Positions 1 to 8,191 are shown, counted from the stretch's first letter. The stretch is DNA of 15,744 nucleotides from Clostridia bacterium (GCA_900769775.1 CAAGHT010000054.1:1-15744); one strand, 5' to 3'. Translations and numbers: made by a program. Notes: generated from the sequence alone by a model not told the origin.

Positions 1-167
1 AGCTTTTCGCGCTCGGTGCGCTTTTTATAGTTATCAAACTCAGCCGCTGTGCGAAGAAGGCGGTCATTCACCTCGTTAAGCTCTGCCTTCAGCTTCTCAG
101 CCTCGGCGTTTTTTCTCGCTTTTTTGGGCTTTGTTTCGGTTTCGGGAGCCTTATTCTCTTCAGCCAT
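1..167 (-). CDS. grpE: GrpE nucleotide exchange factor, N-terminal part (runs off the window)
   Basis: This is the first 55 codons of GrpE, the cytoplasmic co-chaperone that makes DnaK release ADP during the protein-folding cycle. The visible part has a charged, low-complexity N-terminus (residues 1-20, rich in E, K and P), then the start of the long coiled-coil helix. It ends with the family signature LLRTAAEFDNYKKRTEREK (residues 37-55). The ATG lies 2 bases after the hrcA stop, and its ribosome binding site (GGAGGA) sits inside the last codons of hrcA, so translation is probably coupled. The gene continues beyond base 1; dnaK and dnaJ would be expected next, but that is inference from the usual gene order. 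Heat-shock control is through the CIRCE site upstream of hrcA. Confidence 0.93.
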   Translation of the reverse strand, partial: MAEENKAPETETKPKKARKNAEAEKLKAELNEVNDRLLRTAAEFDNYKKRTEREK

Positions 168-169
168 TC

Positions 170-1201
170 CTATTCCTCCAATCCTTTAAGTACATCCGAC
201 ATAATATTTCCCACTCTGTCAGCAAGATATTCAACACAGGGCTTCAGCTTGCCGTAGGACATTCTAGTCGGTCCGATTAGTGCTATTTTCCCGAGCTTTC
301 CGCCGTCGCCATAGCTTGCGACTATCATACCTGCCGGCTTTAGCTCATTATAAGCGGTATCATCTCCGAAAAGGACGCCGACAGGGTCGGTCACCGAGGA
401 GAAAATATCTGCAACGCTTTCATTTCCGCTGAGCAGTGCAAGCATATCTCTCGCTTCGGCACCGTTTGCAAACTGTGAAAAGAGATTTACCGAGCCAATA
501 AGCCTTACCTCTGCCTGTCTCAGCTGTGCCGCAAGCTCAAATGCCGCAGAAAGGAGTGGTGCCACGCTGAGCGCATCAAGTCCCGCAAGCATTACGAGGC
601 TTTGCAGATAGCCCATGTCGAGCTGCTCTACCCTTTTGCCGCAAATATTTTCATTTGCAAGCCTCTCAAAGGTAGCGGCAAGCTCGGCTGTTATGCCACC
701 GTCCAGACAGATAAGTCGGCTTTTTGTTCTGCCGTCATCACCAACCACAAAAACAACCGCTGTTGTTCTTCCCATCGGGAGAAGGCTGACCTTCTTGACC
801 CTTATCTCTCGGTCAGGATTTGCGGCAACGAGCACCGGCAGTCCCGTAAGCTCAGACAAGATAGTCGCCGCTGAGATTCCGATATTCTCGGGATCGACGC
901 TTGCGGTGCTGAGCATTCCGTCTACAACCGATTTTCGCTCATCCGACATTTCTTCCTGCTTCATAAGCTCGGTAACATAAAGTCTGTATGCCTTACTGGT
1001 CGGAATTCTGCCTGCCGAGGTGTGGGGCTGTTCAAGATAGCCCATCTGGCACAGCTCGCTCATCTCATTTCGAAGGGTTGCGGTTGAGGGAGCATTCGGG
1101 AGTCGCTCGGCCAATATTTTGGAGCCGATAGGTTCTCCGTTTTCAATGTGAGCACGAACAATCTCGGTTAGTATTGCCCGTTTTCTCGGTGAAAGTTCCA
1201 C
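170..1201 (-). CDS. hrcA: Heat-inducible transcription repressor HrcA
   Basis: HrcA is the cytoplasmic repressor of class I heat-shock genes. It binds the CIRCE inverted repeat and is kept active by GroEL. At 343 residues it has the usual family length. The N-terminal winged helix-turn-helix (about residues 1-75) carries the hallmark pieces RKRAILTEIV, GEPIGSK, PSTATLRNEM and SAGRIPTSKAYRLYV. The remainder is the GAF-like and dimerisation region. The start is GTG, supported by AGAGGAGG about 11 bases upstream and by a perfect match to the family N-terminus. It is the first gene of the operon, with grpE 2 bases after its stop. A perfect CIRCE lies 35 bases upstream, so the repressor controls its own operon. 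The assignment is secure. Confidence 0.97.
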   Translation of the reverse strand: MELSPRKRAILTEIVRAHIENGEPIGSKILAERLPNAPSTATLRNEMSELCQMGYLEQPHTSAGRIPTSKAYRLYVTELMKQEEMSDERKSVVDGMLSTASVDPENIGISAATILSELTGLPVLVAANPDREIRVKKVSLLPMGRTTAVVFVVGDDGRTKSRLICLDGGITAELAATFERLANENICGKRVEQLDMGYLQSLVMLAGLDALSVAPLLSAAFELAAQLRQAEVRLIGSVNLFSQFANGAEARDMLALLSGNESVADIFSSVTDPVGVLFGDDTAYNELKPAGMIVASYGDGGKLGKIALIGPTRMSYGKLKPCVEYLADRVGNIMSDVLKGLEE

Positions 1202-1235
1202 TTTTTTCGCAGCCTCCTCTTATAAGCTCTAAAAA

Positions 1236-1262
1236 TTAGCACTCGAAGCATCAGAGTGCTAA
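1236..1262 (-). promoter_or_regulatory. CIRCE operator (HrcA binding site)
   Basis: The sequence is TTAGCACTC, nine bases, then GAGTGCTAA. Both arms are an exact match to the CIRCE consensus, including the nine-base spacer. It lies just downstream of the hrcA promoter and upstream of the hrcA ribosome binding site, which is the normal place for autorepression. Confidence 0.97.
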
Positions 1263-1266
1263 CGCA

Positions 1267-1300
1267 AGTATAATTTACCACTAAATACCTCCTTTGTCAA
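1267..1300 (-). promoter_or_regulatory. Promoter of the hrcA-grpE operon
   Basis: A perfect -35 box TTGACA (1300 down to 1295) is followed after 17 bases by TAAATT (1277-1272). A better-looking -10 hexamer, TATACT (1272-1267), overlaps its end but would need a 22-base spacer, so the exact -10 is unsettled. CIRCE begins immediately downstream, so bound HrcA would block the transcription start. Confidence 0.75.
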
Positions 1301-1330
1301 TAGGTAAATGTGAAGAAATTGTAAAAAGTT

Positions 1331-1347
1331 TTTGACTTTCCCTGACT
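1331..1347 (-). promoter_or_regulatory. Possible CtsR operator (tandem heptad)
   Basis: On the minus strand this reads AGTCAGG-GAA-AGTCAAA. The CtsR consensus is two direct heptads RGTCAAA separated by NAN. The second heptad matches 7 of 7, the first 5 of 7, and the spacer fits NAN. It lies about 31 bases upstream of the hrcA -35 box, farther than typical CtsR sites, which overlap the promoter. No ctsR gene is in the window, so this is a motif match only. Confidence 0.45.
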
Positions 1348-1353
1348 TTCGAC

Positions 1354-1392
1354 AAAAAAGTAAAGGCTCCTCCCCTTGAAAGAGGAGGAGCC
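1354..1392 (-). terminator. Rho-independent terminator of the adhesin operon
   Basis: The arms are GGCTCCTCC (1365-1373) and GGAGGAGCC (1384-1392), a 9-bp GC-rich stem. On the minus strand it is followed by TTTACTTTTTTG. It begins 12 bases after the adhesin stop codon and separates that gene from the heat-shock promoter. Confidence 0.9.
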
Positions 1393-1403
1393 GAGGCTAA
1401 ATA

Positions 1404-4400
1404 TTATTTTTCATCAGCCTTTTTGAAAAGGTTCAAGCCTGCCACGGTAATACCCATAAGGCTTATAAACGCAACTGCCATAAGCATCCAGAGGTCTCTC
1501 TGAGCGTTGCCGTCATCGCCTGTATCGGGTGTCGGAGGAGGTGCAGTGTAGGTGTTTGTAAATACAACCTCATCTGCCGCAGTGTCGCCGATAGAATACT
1601 CATAGGAGAGGCTTCTTGTTCCGTCGAGATTATCGGTCGAAGTAACCTTGACCATATATTCCTTGGTATCATAGGTTATTGTCGGGTCGGGGTCGGTTGC
1701 ATCCTCAGTGATAAAGTAGATATACTCTGCATTTTCATCCGAAATTCGGGTTGCAAACTCAAAATTGCCGTCGGCATCATTTGTGGTCTGCTCAACGAGA
1801 GCACCCTTTTCCCACTTACCGGTTTCGCTATTCAGAACAGCAAAATGCAAGTTGAAGGTAAATTCGCCTTCCTCAAGAGCTCTGCCTGCAAGAACCTTTT
1901 TGCCGCCAAGCTTAATCTCGGCGGGTGTTGCCTTATAGGTGTTCTCGAATGCAATGCTTCCGTTTGCGGTAACATTTACATACTCTACCCTCTCTACAGG
2001 TGTGCCGCTCGAGGTATCGATAACGATATGAGCCTCATGAAGCTCGTTGCGAACAATTGTGAGATTGCCGTCTTCCGAAGAATTGGCATCGTCTATCTGA
2101 GCAACTCCGATAACAACATGGTAAGCTACGGGGTCGTAGCTTATTCCGCTTTCATCTCCTAAAACCTCAGAAATCTTGTAGTGGTAGGTGCCAACACTAG
2201 TAAAGGTGAGTGCGGGGAACTGAATCTTTCCCGCTGCATCGTTCTTTACGGTCTCGCCAACCTGCTTGCCTGTGATTGCATTTATGAGCTTGAACTCAAA
2301 CTCGCCGTCACGAAGTGTTCTGCCGACAAGGGTCTTTTCTCCGCCAAATTCTGCGTAAATATCGTAGGTCTTGGCTTCGGGAGCATATCCGTTTACAAAG
2401 TAAATCTCAACCGAAGACATATTGTCCTTGGATATGGTATAGGTCGCCGTAAGCAGTCCCTCAGAATTGTCGGTAACGGTAACTGTTACAGTATAAACCG
2501 ACTTATCATAGGTGTAATTCTTTTTACCAAGGTCAACCTCGGTAACAGTGTAAACATATTCGCCTGCCTCTGTATAGGTAATAGTACCAAAGGAGAAGGC
2601 TCCACCGATATTTTTAACAATACCTGCTGCGGGCATGGGTGCTCCTGCGGTAACAGCGGTAATCTCAAACTCGAACTCGCCGTCGCGGATAATCTTGCCG
2701 GTAAGCTGCTTTGTTCCCCTAAGCTGAACGGTAGCATCAGTTGGGTCATAAGCGTTCTCAAATATGATATCGGTTGCCGCCGAAGAGTCTCTTGTGATAG
2801 AGATAATATCAGCAGTAAGGGTTGCATCACCGTTATCGGTAACCTTAACAACTACGGTATAAACCGACTTATCATAGGTAAAGCCGCCAATCTTGTCGGT
2901 ATCCTTTTCATAGATACGATAGGTGTATTCGCCGACAGCAGTAAATTCGATTTCGCCGAAGAAGAAGGAGCCATCTGCGGCATTCTTTGCAGTGGTAACC
3001 GCCGGCATAGGTGCTGTGCCTACTCCCTCAAGTACGAACACAAACTCGTTTGCGTTGAGGAAACGGTTGCCGGTAGAAATAACCTTTTTACCCGAGAAGG
3101 TAATAAAATCGGAAACAGAGGGAGTGTAAACATTTATAAATTCTGCCGCCGCGCCTGCATTTGTGCCTGCAATCTCAGCGGTTGCCGAAATTGTGCCGTC
3201 TTTATTATCCTTTACGGTTACGGTTACCTCATAAACGGTTGTATCGTAGGTGATATTAGGATTATTACCCTTTATCTCTGCAAGATAATAGGTGTAGGTA
3301 GTGCCTGCAACTGTCGCGCGGTTTGCTGCATAGGTGAGGCTGATAGAAGCCTTGCCTGCCGCATTGGTAAGACCCGAGCGGATAATCTCATTTGCATCAC
3401 TATCGGTAACCGGGTTCTTGTCGTAAAGCGCAAACTGGAAGCCCGCGCGAGAATGTCCACCGTTTACGGTCTTCTCTATATTGACAACCGCGGTAGCAGA
3501 GCCTGTCGGAGCATAAACATTGTTGAAGTTTGCGGTAACGAGCCAGTTTCCGCTGACGGTGACGAGCGCCTCGTTATTAACAGCTACTATTTCAAGGTCG
3601 CCATCCATATCACTGTCGGCTACCTGAACCGAGAATCTGCGCTCTGCCGTATCATAGGTGATTCCGCCCTGATTGCCGACATTTTCGGTAACTCTGTAAT
3701 AATAGGTGCCGGCACGGTCATAAGCCTCTCCAAAGAGATGTGTGCCTGCAGTGTTGGAGTTGCCATAGCCGGGGATGGTCGCTGCATAGAGAAGCTGTTC
3801 AACATTACCCAAATTGTCAACTCTCTCAACAGCGAAGCCATACTGCTCGCCGGGCAGCCAGTCTGTACGGTTTCCGCTTATCTCCTTGGTGATAAGAACT
3901 TCTACTGCTCCGCCATCGGCAGAAGTAGGCTTGTAGGTGTTAACGATAAGCACCTGATCGTTAGCGCTTACATCAATAACACCGCTCATAACGCTCTTTT
4001 CAGCATTAAAGGTAAAGCCGTTCGGGATGTTTGTTTCAACTACCGTGTAGCGGGTCTCCTCGGGGATACCTCTTACTACAAAGGACTCTCCGTCAGAAAG
4101 GGTTATGGTAAACTTTCCGTTTGCGGGAACGGTAATGGTGCCGCCTGTTGCCTCAAAGGTGCCCGAAACGGGTGTGCCGTCGGCCTCGGAAAGAGTAACC
4201 TCTGCGGTAAACTCAACAGAGTCGTTTACATTTACGATGTTTCCGTTTGCATCCTCTACCTGCTTTGTAATAACAAGGTCACCCTCGCCAACCGCAGTAT
4301 TAACGAAATCGACATCATCAATAAGATACTGTGAAACGGTTCCGTTTGCAATGTTTCCTGTTGCAATTCCGTTTACATGAACACTCTTTATCTTATAATC

Positions 4401-7313
4401 GTCGTTATCGGAAATTTCCTCTACACTGTAAGCTGCTCCTGCAGATACTCCCGTAATCCAGAAGGTCTGGTCGCGACGCATTGTAAATTCATAAACGCCG
4501 TTTGTAATATTTATTACATCTGCATCTCCGCCCGGAGTTTTATCAAGGTCGGTTATCCAGGTGTTGTAGCTTCCGTTTTCAGATAATGTTAGGCGGAATT
4601 TAAAGGTATCAGAGGTTCCATCCTCAAAGATATCAACCGTCTTTGAAATCTTGATGCCTGTTGCAGGAGTAACCGAGAGAAGTCCGTTATTACCGAGGTT
4701 CATATCAACATAAACGGTGTTATTATGCTCGGAAATATAGGGGTGGAATACCATATTGGCAGAATTTGTCGGGTTCGCGGTCTTCTGCTGGTCATACATC
4801 TGAAGCTCGCGTGCGGGTGTTCCCTTGGGCACTACCCAAGCGCCGACTGTCTGATGCTCAAGGTTTTCAAAGCTATCCTTCCAGCCGTTCCGAAGAGCCG
4901 CTTCAATAGAAGCCTTGGACATCTTTTCATATAAGAAGATGGGCTCATCCGATGCCGTAGTAAATATATAACGGCGGTGGTAGTATTCGCCATTCGGGTC
5001 GGGCGCTTCATTCTGTCCGACTATTGCATAGCCGTTTCCGTCCTTCTTATGAACTGCCGAGTCAAAGGTAAAGTAGAATCTTTCATTTTCCTTGTTGGGA
5101 GTAAACTCCGACATAGCGGTGATGTGCTCATCGTGAGTGGGAGCAGAAATATCAAAGAAGTTGTTCCAGAAAATTCTGGTGTGACCGTCAGCCGCAATAT
5201 GCTCTGCACCCGTGATGCGGGTAATATTGAACTCGTTGAGGTCGGAACGAAGTCCTGTCTCATAAATAAGGCGAATGGGTGTAACGGTGGTATCCTCAAC
5301 CGCTACATTAACATCAGTCGCCATATCGATATTCGTACCGGTAAGACTAACCTTATAGGTAATCATCGGAACAAGGGCTGCAGGAATCTTCCATGTAACG
5401 GTCTGCTTGCCTGTGGCGATATTCTGCTTTACCTGAACCGACATATACATCATATCGGAATTTTTAATGCTGCCGGTAGTCTCGCCGAGGAAGCCGTAGG
5501 ACTTCACCTTGTAAACTGCGTTTGCGGGAGCAACTGCGGCAGGGTCTTCATTCCAATGACCAACATATTTTCCTGCTGCATCAGCATACCAACCGATATA
5601 GTTAGACCACTTAACAGGTATGCCGTTTTCGATTTTGTAGCAGAGCTGCTCTGCATTATAGGCAGCGGCAACGAGTGCGCGAGCCGACTCAACATCACCG
5701 ATTCCAAGTCTTGCCTGAATCGACCAGATAAACTCGTTTCCAAGCGCGGTGGGAGCTTCGGGAGTTCCAAGGCCTGTATCGGTAGTGTTGGCAAGCTTAG
5801 ATGCCATCATATGTCCGTCGAAGAGGGTGTCGCCGAGGAGTATACCGTTTACATGCTTAACCTCCATATATTCACCGAGCTCATCGGTAAAGGTAATATA
5901 ACCCGAGAAATCGGGGCTTCCGCCCTCAAGGTGGGTCGGATAGTAGCGAGACTGAAGGATAATCTCCTCAACGATATCATCAAACGCATCGCTGAGTCCT
6001 GTGCCCGAGGCCGAGAAATATCCGTCGGAATAGGACTTAGAGGTAGCGTAAGAATTCTTGGTTATTGTAACAGAGGTATTTCCGCCGTTTCTGCCCTCAA
6101 CTATAACCTGCATAGTATTGCCCTCACCCTTATAGGTGTTCCAAAGACTATCGGTAATTGTCGAAGCATCAGGGTTTACAACGCTGTGTGCAACATCTCC
6201 CGAGGTAACGGTATTTGGGTTATTATCGGGATCAATATTAAAGCCGAGTGTGTAGAAAAGACTGCGGCCTGCACCCTTTTCACTATGAACCTTGTATTTG
6301 TTTTCTATTCGGTTCTTGATATAGGAAGCAGTTAGCTGTACGAGGAAGCCCTGACCTGCGGTGATGCCGCTTGAGTTTCCGTCGCCTACATCTGCGCCGT
6401 ATACGGTCTGGGTTCCGCCGAAAAAGCTTGAGGTTGTATATCTCGAATCTTCAACGGCTGCAAAATAAGAGGTGCCAAAGGTAGGTGCGCCGTCGGTCAT
6501 AAGAACGACGATGGGCATACGGTAGTCGCCCGCCTGCCAGTTATTGTTGCCAATGTAAATATCGTCATCAGCAACAGCATCGAACATTTTATAAGCTCCC
6601 CAAAGGCCTGCCTGAATATAGGTAGCTCCGCCATAGTCCTTAGACTCGCTCTGGACAGCGCCCTTAGAGCCTCTTACCTGAACCGTGCCGTAGCGGTCAT
6701 CAGCGAGTGCTACCTCTCCGTTTTCATATTCAATATATATATCTTTTCCGCCGCTTGTCATCGTGGTAGTGTAGCGGTCGATAGGCATAAGGGCGGCTAC
6801 TGCATCCGAATAGCTTCTGTCCTCGCCTGAATAAAGCACCACGCCCACGCGGTTATTGTTGTTGGTAGACTGAAGGGATGCAATTGCCTCGTTGGTTGCA
6901 TTTATAAGATTGGTGCGTGCCGTAGAAGACATAGAGTTGGAGAGGTCGAGAATAAATACCGTATCGGTAGGAACGGTAGAGTAACCTACAACCTCCTTAT
7001 TTGCGGCAATAGCCGAAAGGGCGGTGAGGAAGTTTTTCTCATCGTCTATCATTGTAATGTTATCAAATGCCGACGCATCCGAAAATACCGACTTGTCGGT
7101 CCAGACGCCGCCTGCATTAGCGGTTGAGATCTCTCCCGAAATAGGGAAGTAGTTTTTCCAACCGTCCATCGTGTTCACGTCAACAGTCTTATTATAATAG
7201 GACTGCGTGAGTGGTGCGGCAAATGCTGAAAGCATCGGAAGGTAAGACATTAAAAGCGCTATACATATAATAACGCTGAATATCTTTTTTATGGTTTTAC
7301 TGGTTTTTGTCAT
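1404..7313 (-). CDS. Very large sortase-anchored adhesin: vWA domain plus isopeptide-type pilin modules
   Basis: This 1969-residue secreted protein is probably a wall-linked adhesin or pilus-tip-like subunit. Residues 1-32 are a Sec signal peptide ending AFA|AP. A von Willebrand A domain follows, with a complete metal-binding MIDAS: DLSNS (D123, S125, S127), a Thr in GGATYIQAG (T231) and MTDGAPT (D274). Residues about 470-880 are a region I do not recognise. From about 885 on come two DUF7601/DUF5979-like modules and then six FctA/Spy0128-like modules. The C-terminus carries TPDTG (1928-1932), a hydrophobic span and KKADEK, i.e. an LPXTG-type sorting signal with Thr for Leu. Conserved Lys, Glu and Asn in each module suggest intramolecular isopeptide bonds. 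ATG is preceded by GGGAGGAAAGG. It follows the TetR gene by 15 bases and probably shares its promoter. No sortase is in the window. The ligand is unknown. Confidence 0.88.
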   Translation of the reverse strand: MTKTSKTIKKIFSVIICIALLMSYLPMLSAFAAPLTQSYYNKTVDVNTMDGWKNYFPISGEISTANAGGVWTDKSVFSDASAFDNITMIDDEKNFLTALSAIAANKEVVGYSTVPTDTVFILDLSNSMSSTARTNLINATNEAIASLQSTNNNNRVGVVLYSGEDRSYSDAVAALMPIDRYTTTMTSGGKDIYIEYENGEVALADDRYGTVQVRGSKGAVQSESKDYGGATYIQAGLWGAYKMFDAVADDDIYIGNNNWQAGDYRMPIVVLMTDGAPTFGTSYFAAVEDSRYTTSSFFGGTQTVYGADVGDGNSSGITAGQGFLVQLTASYIKNRIENKYKVHSEKGAGRSLFYTLGFNIDPDNNPNTVTSGDVAHSVVNPDASTITDSLWNTYKGEGNTMQVIVEGRNGGNTSVTITKNSYATSKSYSDGYFSASGTGLSDAFDDIVEEIILQSRYYPTHLEGGSPDFSGYITFTDELGEYMEVKHVNGILLGDTLFDGHMMASKLANTTDTGLGTPEAPTALGNEFIWSIQARLGIGDVESARALVAAAYNAEQLCYKIENGIPVKWSNYIGWYADAAGKYVGHWNEDPAAVAPANAVYKVKSYGFLGETTGSIKNSDMMYMSVQVKQNIATGKQTVTWKIPAALVPMITYKVSLTGTNIDMATDVNVAVEDTTVTPIRLIYETGLRSDLNEFNITRITGAEHIAADGHTRIFWNNFFDISAPTHDEHITAMSEFTPNKENERFYFTFDSAVHKKDGNGYAIVGQNEAPDPNGEYYHRRYIFTTASDEPIFLYEKMSKASIEAALRNGWKDSFENLEHQTVGAWVVPKGTPARELQMYDQQKTANPTNSANMVFHPYISEHNNTVYVDMNLGNNGLLSVTPATGIKISKTVDIFEDGTSDTFKFRLTLSENGSYNTWITDLDKTPGGDADVINITNGVYEFTMRRDQTFWITGVSAGAAYSVEEISDNDDYKIKSVHVNGIATGNIANGTVSQYLIDDVDFVNTAVGEGDLVITKQVEDANGNIVNVNDSVEFTAEVTLSEADGTPVSGTFEATGGTITVPANGKFTITLSDGESFVVRGIPEETRYTVVETNIPNGFTFNAEKSVMSGVIDVSANDQVLIVNTYKPTSADGGAVEVLITKEISGNRTDWLPGEQYGFAVERVDNLGNVEQLLYAATIPGYGNSNTAGTHLFGEAYDRAGTYYYRVTENVGNQGGITYDTAERRFSVQVADSDMDGDLEIVAVNNEALVTVSGNWLVTANFNNVYAPTGSATAVVNIEKTVNGGHSRAGFQFALYDKNPVTDSDANEIIRSGLTNAAGKASISLTYAANRATVAGTTYTYYLAEIKGNNPNITYDTTVYEVTVTVKDNKDGTISATAEIAGTNAGAAAEFINVYTPSVSDFITFSGKKVISTGNRFLNANEFVFVLEGVGTAPMPAVTTAKNAADGSFFFGEIEFTAVGEYTYRIYEKDTDKIGGFTYDKSVYTVVVKVTDNGDATLTADIISITRDSSAATDIIFENAYDPTDATVQLRGTKQLTGKIIRDGEFEFEITAVTAGAPMPAAGIVKNIGGAFSFGTITYTEAGEYVYTVTEVDLGKKNYTYDKSVYTVTVTVTDNSEGLLTATYTISKDNMSSVEIYFVNGYAPEAKTYDIYAEFGGEKTLVGRTLRDGEFEFKLINAITGKQVGETVKNDAAGKIQFPALTFTSVGTYHYKISEVLGDESGISYDPVAYHVVIGVAQIDDANSSEDGNLTIVRNELHEAHIVIDTSSGTPVERVEYVNVTANGSIAFENTYKATPAEIKLGGKKVLAGRALEEGEFTFNLHFAVLNSETGKWEKGALVEQTTNDADGNFEFATRISDENAEYIYFITEDATDPDPTITYDTKEYMVKVTSTDNLDGTRSLSYEYSIGDTAADEVVFTNTYTAPPPTPDTGDDGNAQRDLWMLMAVAFISLMGITVAGLNLFKKADEK
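1541..3911 (-). repeat. Six tandem FctA/Spy0128-like isopeptide modules inside the adhesin
   Basis: Six modules of about 115-145 residues occupy roughly residues 1135-1925. Approximate spans are 1135-1268, 1273-1395, 1400-1521, 1525-1643, 1648-1793 and 1797-1925. Each starts with a Lys-containing strand (such as SGKKVIS, RGTKQLTG, GGEKTLVG, GGKKVLAG). A middle strand ends in Glu (EYTYRIYE, EYVYTVTE, TYHYKISE, EYIYFITE), and each closes with an Asn strand (FENAY, FVNGY, FENTY, FTNTY). A TYD(K/T) strand recurs before the Asn strand. This is the Lys-Glu-Asn pattern of pilin isopeptide domains. Two adjacent modules also share a 23-base identical DNA stretch (2491-2513 and 2857-2879, offset 366 bases), which suggests growth by duplication. 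Confidence 0.82.
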
Positions 7314-7328
7314 TATCCTTTCCTCCCA

Positions 7329-8015
7329 TTATCTTTTAAGCATATCTATGAAAATCTGCTCATTGGTTTTGTTTACGAATTCTTTAAAGCCGGCCAGAAC
7401 CTTTTTGCCGAGCTCGGTATAATTCGTAGAAAATACCTTTTTTATTTTGATGTCGCGCACCTCGGGGGGCACTCCGTAAATTCCGAGTATATTGTCGAGC
7501 GCTCCTGTTACGCGGGTTTCTACATCGACAATATTGTCGGTGGTCATAAAGGTTGCAAATTCAATTCCCGAAACCAGTATCTCGGCCTCGGCAAATTGCT
7601 CATGAGACCAATCAGGCCTATACTCTGCAAAAACCTTCTTTGCCCTTTCGGTATCATTTTTTCTGATTATATTGAGACAGAGCGGGTTTGAGTAGCAGGA
7701 GATAAAAAAGTCCTTTATTACGGGGTCGCTTTCACTTGCCGCCACCATAGTTGCAAGCTCAAGGCAGACAGCAAGCACCTCGCTTATTCCATCATCAGCC
7801 TCCTTTACCATAACCTCGTATTGAAAACTGCAAAGCATTTTAACAAGCTCAGCAAGCAAATGCTCCTTAGTTGGGAAATAGTATGTTAAATTTCCTGTGC
7901 TGATACCTAACTCATCACATATCGTTTTCGGACTCGTTGCGGAATATCCGTTTTCGAGAAACAGCCTTGAAGCCGTCTGTATTATTTCGTGTTTAGTTGT
8001 ATTTACGCGAGCCAA
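7329..8015 (-). CDS. TetR/AcrR-family transcriptional regulator
   Basis: This 228-residue protein has a clear TetR N-terminus. Helix one is KHEIIQTASRLFLENGYSAT, followed by the helix-turn-helix TSPKTICDELGISTGNLTYYFPTKEHLL (residues about 27-54). The variable C-terminal ligand/dimer domain (about 60-228) gives no substrate clue. The start is TTG: an in-frame TGA lies directly upstream, so no longer start is possible, and AGGAG sits 8 bases before it. It is the first gene of a two-gene unit with the giant adhesin, 15 bases downstream. Its promoter carries a dyad overlapping the -10 box, so it probably represses itself and the adhesin together. That regulatory link is inference from layout. 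Confidence 0.92.
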   Translation of the reverse strand: MARVNTTKHEIIQTASRLFLENGYSATSPKTICDELGISTGNLTYYFPTKEHLLAELVKMLCSFQYEVMVKEADDGISEVLAVCLELATMVAASESDPVIKDFFISCYSNPLCLNIIRKNDTERAKKVFAEYRPDWSHEQFAEAEILVSGIEFATFMTTDNIVDVETRVTGALDNILGIYGVPPEVRDIKIKKVFSTNYTELGKKVLAGFKEFVNKTNEQIFIDMLKR

Positions 8016-8086
8016 TCACATCACTCCTGCCCAAATTTTAAATATATTGTCGAATTTTGCACTCTTCCTATTCTTGTACTATTCCT

Positions 8087-8115
8087 ATTTTAGCACAGAT
8101 GCTAATAACTGTCAA
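8087..8115 (-). promoter_or_regulatory. Promoter of the TetR-adhesin operon
   Basis: Perfect -35 TTGACA (8115-8110), 17-base spacer, -10 TAAAAT (8092-8087). It lies right after the terminator of the preceding gene. It is the only convincing promoter for both the regulator and the adhesin. Confidence 0.85.
8090..8105. promoter_or_regulatory. Putative TetR operator overlapping the -10 box
   Basis: The inverted repeat TTAGCA-CAGA-TGCTAA (6-bp arms, 4-base centre) covers part of the -10 box and half the promoter spacer. Its position just upstream of a TetR gene is the classic arrangement for autorepression. The match is to a dyad only; no binding consensus for this regulator is known. Confidence 0.55.
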
Positions 8116-8138
8116 TAGCCTTTTGATAATTTTTTGAC

Positions 8139-8171
8139 AAAAAGAAAACCCCGCAGTTCCCTGCGGGGTTT
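8139..8171 (-). terminator. Rho-independent terminator after the zinc-ribbon gene
   Basis: An 11-bp perfect stem AAACCCCGCAG / CTGCGGGGTTT (8146-8156 and 8161-8171) with a four-base loop is followed on the minus strand by TTTTCTTTTTG. It separates the zinc-ribbon gene from the TetR promoter. Confidence 0.93.
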
Positions 8172-8191
8172 GAATTCAGCTAAAGCTTATA

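Noticed and set aside
1541..3911. Adhesin repeats as a non-coding tandem repeat or mobile element
   Set aside because: The repeats are in frame, differ in sequence at the protein level and follow a known domain pattern; there are no transposase features.
2181..4334. A 717-codon open frame on the plus strand opposite the adhesin
   Set aside because: It is the antisense of a repetitive coding region with strong codon bias. It has no ribosome binding site, no promoter and a Cys/Asn/Gly-rich low-quality composition, whereas the minus-strand frame has clear domains.
4977..6335. A 452-codon plus-strand open frame opposite the adhesin
   Set aside because: Same reason: shadow of the minus-strand gene, with no recognisable protein features.
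8090..8105. Second CIRCE-like element (TTAGCA ... TGCTAA)
   Set aside because: The arms partly resemble CIRCE but lack the full nine bases and the nine-base spacer; a TetR operator fits the context better.
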